Source of the DNA: JBAXRT01 sp037131065 | GTDB lineage: Bacteria > Bacteroidota > Bacteroidia > Bacteroidales > FEN-979 | NCBI GenBank assembly: GCA_037131065.1 | Contig: JBAXRT010000056.1 | Coordinates: 1-17,353, forward strand | Reading direction: 5' to 3' | DNA length: 17,353 bases | Part shown: in pieces, positions 14,616-17,353 of the stretch | How positions within the stretch are numbered: the stretch's first letter is position 1 | How the letters are laid out: every line of letters begins with the position of its first letter | Position numbers and translations under genes: made by a program | The notes under the pieces: model-generated | Database searches by the model: none | Seen by the model: the letters and a program-made list of their open reading frames with translations, nothing else | What the model was told of the DNA's origin: nothing

Positions 14616-16103
14616 ATGATCAGAAAGTGCATACTCACAGGAACTTTACTCCTTTTACTTTATAATTATCCGCTGAAAGGGCAGGAAATGCTGGGAACTA
14701 CTCTTGGAAATTATTCCGGGATAAACAGTATCCAGCTGAATCCAAGTGCCATGCACAGCTCCAAGACCTATCTTGACATTCAATTCCTCGGGGCGGACGT
14801 TTTCCTTGAAAATAATTTTCTTTACCAAACCAAGTCCGATTACAGATTTTCACATTTTTTTGAGGCTGGATATGAATGGCCCACGCATCAGGAGAGTTAT
14901 GGAACAGAAGAGAGAATATTTTACCGTTATGATAATACAAGATTCAAAAATGTCTTCTCCAATGTCCGGATCAATGGTCCGGGAGCTATGCTAATCTGGA
15001 ATGATCATGCATTTGGGATCACAACGTCGGTGCGAAATGTATTCTCGGCACACAATATTCCCTACGAACTTGCAAACTTTATCTACCTGGGACTGAACTA
15101 CCAGCAACAGCACAATATCAATTACCAGGACAACCGGCCGTTCTCAGGCGCAGAAATGGCATGGATGGAGGTGGGGTTGAGTTACGCGTATCGTTTTTAT
15201 GCCCGCAATTTCGATATGTTTACGGCCGCAGTAACTGTAAAGAGACTCTTTGGCGCGGCCGGGGCTTATATACAGTCCAACCAGCTTGATTATGTCGTGA
15301 TCAACGACTCAACCATGAGCATTAAAAACATGAACGCACAGTATGGGGTTGCCCTTCCCCTGAATTACCAGACCAATGCAGTGGACCTGGATAAACTGTT
15401 CAAAGGTGGTGGTTTTGCCTTTGATGTAGGCGTGACATACCAGCGGCTGCGAGAATATCACAAACCACATTACTTTACAACTTTCTGTTCCCAGCGTTAC
15501 GAAGATTATATCTACCGGATCGGTGTCGCACTGATCGATGTCGGTGCGGTCCGATTCAAAACCAATGCCAGGAAATACAGCATCGACGACCGTTCAGCCT
15601 ATTGGGACAATCTTACAAGTATTAAATTCCGGAGTGTGGATCAGCTGCTTGATACCATCAGCTATAAGTTCTATGGGAATGACACCGCCGCGCTTGTTTC
15701 AGATAAATTCATGATCTGGCTGCCTTCGGCATTGAGCATTCAGTTCGACTATCACTGGAAAAAACACTGGTATGTCAATGCCAGCCTGATATGCGGGTTT
15801 AACCTGAGCAGGGCATCCCTTTCCCGTCCTGCCGAATTGACCATCACTCCGCGATACGAGAACAAGTGGTTTGAAGCGAGCCTGCCGATCTCCCTTTACG
15901 ACTGGTATCTCCCGCGGATCGGACTTGCCCTGCGGTTTTACGGGTTCACCATCGGCACTGAAAAACTTGGCGGATTTTTCTCCATGAGCAATTTCACAGG
16001 TCTTGACCTCTATTTTTCAATTAAACTATTTTTTAACAAGGGAAACTGCACCAGCTCCAGACGAAGTCCCTGCGGTAACCTGGAGTTCAACCCGAACGAC
16101 TAG
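14616..16103 (+). CDS. DUF5723-like outer-membrane beta-barrel protein
   Basis: A 495-residue exported protein of unknown function. The signal peptide covers about residues 1-22 (Arg3-Lys4, then a run of Leu, likely cleavage after KGQ). The mature start has GTTLGNYSGINSIQLNPSAM, seen as LGNYSGI and LNPSAM, which resembles the DUF5723 family of Bacteroidota and the N-terminal plug motif of PorV/FadL-type barrels. The remainder is rich in Tyr, Phe and Asn with alternating polar/hydrophobic strands, and ends in a strand-like FTGLDLYFSIKLFF region followed by an unusual polar tail with two Cys (CTSSRRSPC). I chose ATG 14616; a TTG immediately before it (14613) would add one residue. There is no clear promoter. 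The stop overlaps that of the permease gene. The barrel prediction is confident, the DUF assignment less so. Confidence 0.7.
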   Translation: MIRKCILTGTLLLLLYNYPLKGQEMLGTTLGNYSGINSIQLNPSAMHSSKTYLDIQFLGADVFLENNFLYQTKSDYRFSHFFEAGYEWPTHQESYGTEERIFYRYDNTRFKNVFSNVRINGPGAMLIWNDHAFGITTSVRNVFSAHNIPYELANFIYLGLNYQQQHNINYQDNRPFSGAEMAWMEVGLSYAYRFYARNFDMFTAAVTVKRLFGAAGAYIQSNQLDYVVINDSTMSIKNMNAQYGVALPLNYQTNAVDLDKLFKGGGFAFDVGVTYQRLREYHKPHYFTTFCSQRYEDYIYRIGVALIDVGAVRFKTNARKYSIDDRSAYWDNLTSIKFRSVDQLLDTISYKFYGNDTAALVSDKFMIWLPSALSIQFDYHWKKHWYVNASLICGFNLSRASLSRPAELTITPRYENKWFEASLPISLYDWYLPRIGLALRFYGFTIGTEKLGGFFSMSNFTGLDLYFSIKLFFNKGNCTSSRRSPCGNLEFNPND

Positions 16104-17212
16104 ATCTCGGAACTCTTCACATCCATGGCATCTCTCAGGCTGTTGCCAATAAGCATGAAGGCCAGGACAAGCAGAAGGATGGCAATCCCTGGAAGGATGG
16201 CCAGGTAGGAATAATCAAGCACAATATATCCGTAGTTCTCCTTCATCATGGAACCCCAGGAAGGAACTGGCGGCTGAACTCCGAGACCCAGGAAACTCAA
16301 CCCTGCCTCCATCAGGATGGCGGAGGCAAAATTTGCGGCAGAGATTATGATCACGGCAGCCATCACGTTGGGCAGAACATGGCCGATGATGATCCTGAAA
16401 TCAGAAAAACCAAGGGCACGCCCGGCCTCCACATACTCTTTCTCGCGAACACTGAGTACTTGTCCCCTTACCACACGTGCAACCTCTACCCACATCGTAA
16501 GCCCGACTGCAACAAAAACCTGCCAGAACCCTTTTCCCAGTGCAAAAGTGATGGCTATGACAAGGAGAAGGGTCGGGATGGACCAGATCACATTGATAAA
16601 CCATACGATAATATTATCTATCCAACCACGGTAAAATCCGCCAAGAGCCCCAACCAGGATCCCGATCACCAGGGAGATGAACACCGAAATGAATCCGACT
16701 GATAAGCTTACCCTGGCTCCGATCATCAGCTGGCTGAGGTAATCCCTGCCGAAGCGGTCTGTGCCAAGCCAGAACCTTTTTGTAATGATCCGCTTGACTT
16801 TTTTTTCAGGTATCGATTTTTGATTGATCTCATCGGCGGGGCCGCCATCAGCATATTCTGAGTAATAAACCAAACCATTCTTAATGGAATAGGTGGAAAC
16901 AGGGATGAGGTCCGCAATGGCAGGGGCTCCCCATAGCATCTTGGAAATAAATCCGGTTTTGGCCACTGGCGGGTCCTTGATTACCTGCAGGCAGGTGACC
17001 GTGAAGCCGGGCTTTTTCAGTCCCAACTCCAGGTATTGCTCGTTTGAAAAGGGGGTGGAGTCAGGAGTGAGGAGATATCCGGCAATGGCTATCAGGGTGA
17101 CGAAACCAATGAAGATCAGCGAAAACATGCCCGGCTTGCTTTTTTTAAACCGTCGCCAGGCCAGGGAGGATAATGATCCGGAAGAGATATATGTCCTTTT
17201 ACGAAAGATCAC
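16100..17212 (-). CDS. ABC transporter permease, OppC/DppC family
   Basis: Inner-membrane permease of the peptide/nickel (Opp/Dpp) importer class. The N-terminal OppC-type segment has one membrane helix (about 29-48). The core follows: LGTDRFGRDYLSQLM (149-163, the signature before TM2), helices near 165-192, 203-225, 230-250, 283-303 and 335-356, and the ATPase-contact EAA loop EYVEAGRALGFS to HVLPN (259-282). At 370 residues it is longer than the usual 280-300; the excess is a roughly 100-residue insertion (about 50-148) between TM1 and TM2, predicted periplasmic. The start is GTG at 17212; no ATG is available upstream in frame. OppB, the ATPases and a solute-binding protein are not in the window, so this gene stands apart from its usual operon. 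A matching -7 element lies 26 nt upstream. Confidence 0.9.
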   Translation of the reverse strand: MIFRKRTYISSGSLSSLAWRRFKKSKPGMFSLIFIGFVTLIAIAGYLLTPDSTPFSNEQYLELGLKKPGFTVTCLQVIKDPPVAKTGFISKMLWGAPAIADLIPVSTYSIKNGLVYYSEYADGGPADEINQKSIPEKKVKRIITKRFWLGTDRFGRDYLSQLMIGARVSLSVGFISVFISLVIGILVGALGGFYRGWIDNIIVWFINVIWSIPTLLLVIAITFALGKGFWQVFVAVGLTMWVEVARVVRGQVLSVREKEYVEAGRALGFSDFRIIIGHVLPNVMAAVIIISAANFASAILMEAGLSFLGLGVQPPVPSWGSMMKENYGYIVLDYSYLAILPGIAILLLVLAFMLIGNSLRDAMDVKSSEI

Positions 17213-17226
17213 GGAAACAATGAATA

Positions 17227-17239
17227 GACAATGATTGTC
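17227..17239. repeat. 13-bp palindrome in the permease/tRNA-His divergent region
   Basis: GACAAT (17227-17232) and ATTGTC (17234-17239) are exact reverse complements around a central G. The palindrome includes the TTG (17235-17237) of the tRNA-His promoter and abuts the -7 element of the permease promoter, a position suitable for an operator. Being short, it could be chance. Confidence 0.45.
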
Positions 17240-17264
17240 AAAATTAAAATTTTTTATACTTTTG
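17235..17264 (+). promoter_or_regulatory. Sigma-ABfr-type promoter for tRNA-His
   Basis: TTG (17235-17237), a 19-nt spacer and TACTTTTG (17257-17264) match TTG-N17-19-TAnnTTTG completely. The predicted start is about 7 nt before the tRNA. Confidence 0.6.
17239..17246 (-). promoter_or_regulatory. Candidate -7 element (TAATTTTG) for the ABC permease
   Basis: Minus-strand TAATTTTG matches TAnnTTTG, 26 nt upstream of the GTG start at 17212. No TTG is found at the normal distance. It lies within the spacer of the divergent tRNA-His promoter, so the two could interfere. Confidence 0.35.
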
Positions 17265-17277
17265 CATTTCTTTACAT

Positions 17278-17353
17278 GGTGGTCGTAGCTCAGCTGGTTA
17301 GAGCGTCAGATTGTGGCTCTGAAGGCCGTGGGTTCGAGTCCCATCTTCCACCC
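17278..17353 (+). tRNA. tRNA-His (anticodon GTG), acceptor stem mismatched
   Basis: The extra G-1 typical of tRNA-His is at 17278. The D arm is GCTC/GAGC. The anticodon stem TCAGA/TCTGA encloses loop TTGTGGC (anticodon GTG). The variable loop is AGGCC and the T arm GTGGG-TTCGAGT-CCCAT. The discriminator C is at 17352. The acceptor strands GTGGTCG (17279-17285) and CTTCCAC (17345-17351) pair at five positions but have T-T and C-T mismatches at pairs 5:68 and 6:67. The window ends at the base after the discriminator, so it cannot be seen whether CCA is encoded. Identity is clear; intactness is doubtful. Confidence 0.85.

Overview
The window looks like a chromosomal segment from a member of the Bacteroidota, probably Bacteroidales-like. 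The evidence is a PorQ-type component of the type IX secretion system, a long-form NusB, a PUR-family DUF3276 protein, DUF4294 and DUF5723 proteins (Bacteroidota-restricted as far as I know), and several intergenic matches to the Bacteroidota sigma-ABfr promoter (TTG / TAnnTTTG). Gene density is very high. No gene-free stretch exceeds about 150 bases, and I see no transposase, integrase, phage gene or CRISPR array.

Layout. On the left, a ParA-type ATPase (cut by the window edge) and a small PUR-alpha-like nucleic-acid-binding protein lie on the minus strand. A divergent promoter region follows, then a plus-strand run nusB, porQ, ispH, recF, DUF721/DciA-like. The last four are tightly packed, with an ATGA overlap at porQ/ispH, 1 nt at ispH/recF and 13 nt at recF/dciA. 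This run converges on a minus-strand block that, read 5' to 3', runs: tRNA-Leu(TAG), trigger factor, clpP, clpX, DUF4294, a large membrane glycosyltransferase fusion, a 2-oxo-acid dehydrogenase E2 subunit, a DEDDh exonuclease and a fumarylacetoacetate-hydrolase-family enzyme. A further -7 element in front of the E2 gene suggests a second transcription unit starts there. On the right, a DUF5723 outer-membrane-type protein (plus) meets an OppC-like ABC permease (minus) tail to tail, sharing a CTAG at the two stop codons. The window ends in a tRNA-His(GTG) with its own promoter.

Function. Most of the window is housekeeping: protein folding and proteolysis (Tig-ClpP-ClpX), replication and repair (RecF, DciA-like, DnaQ-like exonuclease, ParA), isoprenoid synthesis (IspH), rRNA antitermination (NusB) and T9SS outer-membrane function (PorQ). 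I do not see a clearly new multi-gene system.

The most unusual points are inside individual genes. The trigger factor appears to have lost its whole PPIase domain and carries a (His-Glu)n tail. The GT2 glycosyltransferase is fused to what reads as a polyprenyl-phosphate sugar phosphotransferase lacking its catalytic segment. The terminal tRNA-His has a doubly mismatched acceptor stem. Several small palindromes and an 8-codon leader ORF in front of nusB are weaker leads.
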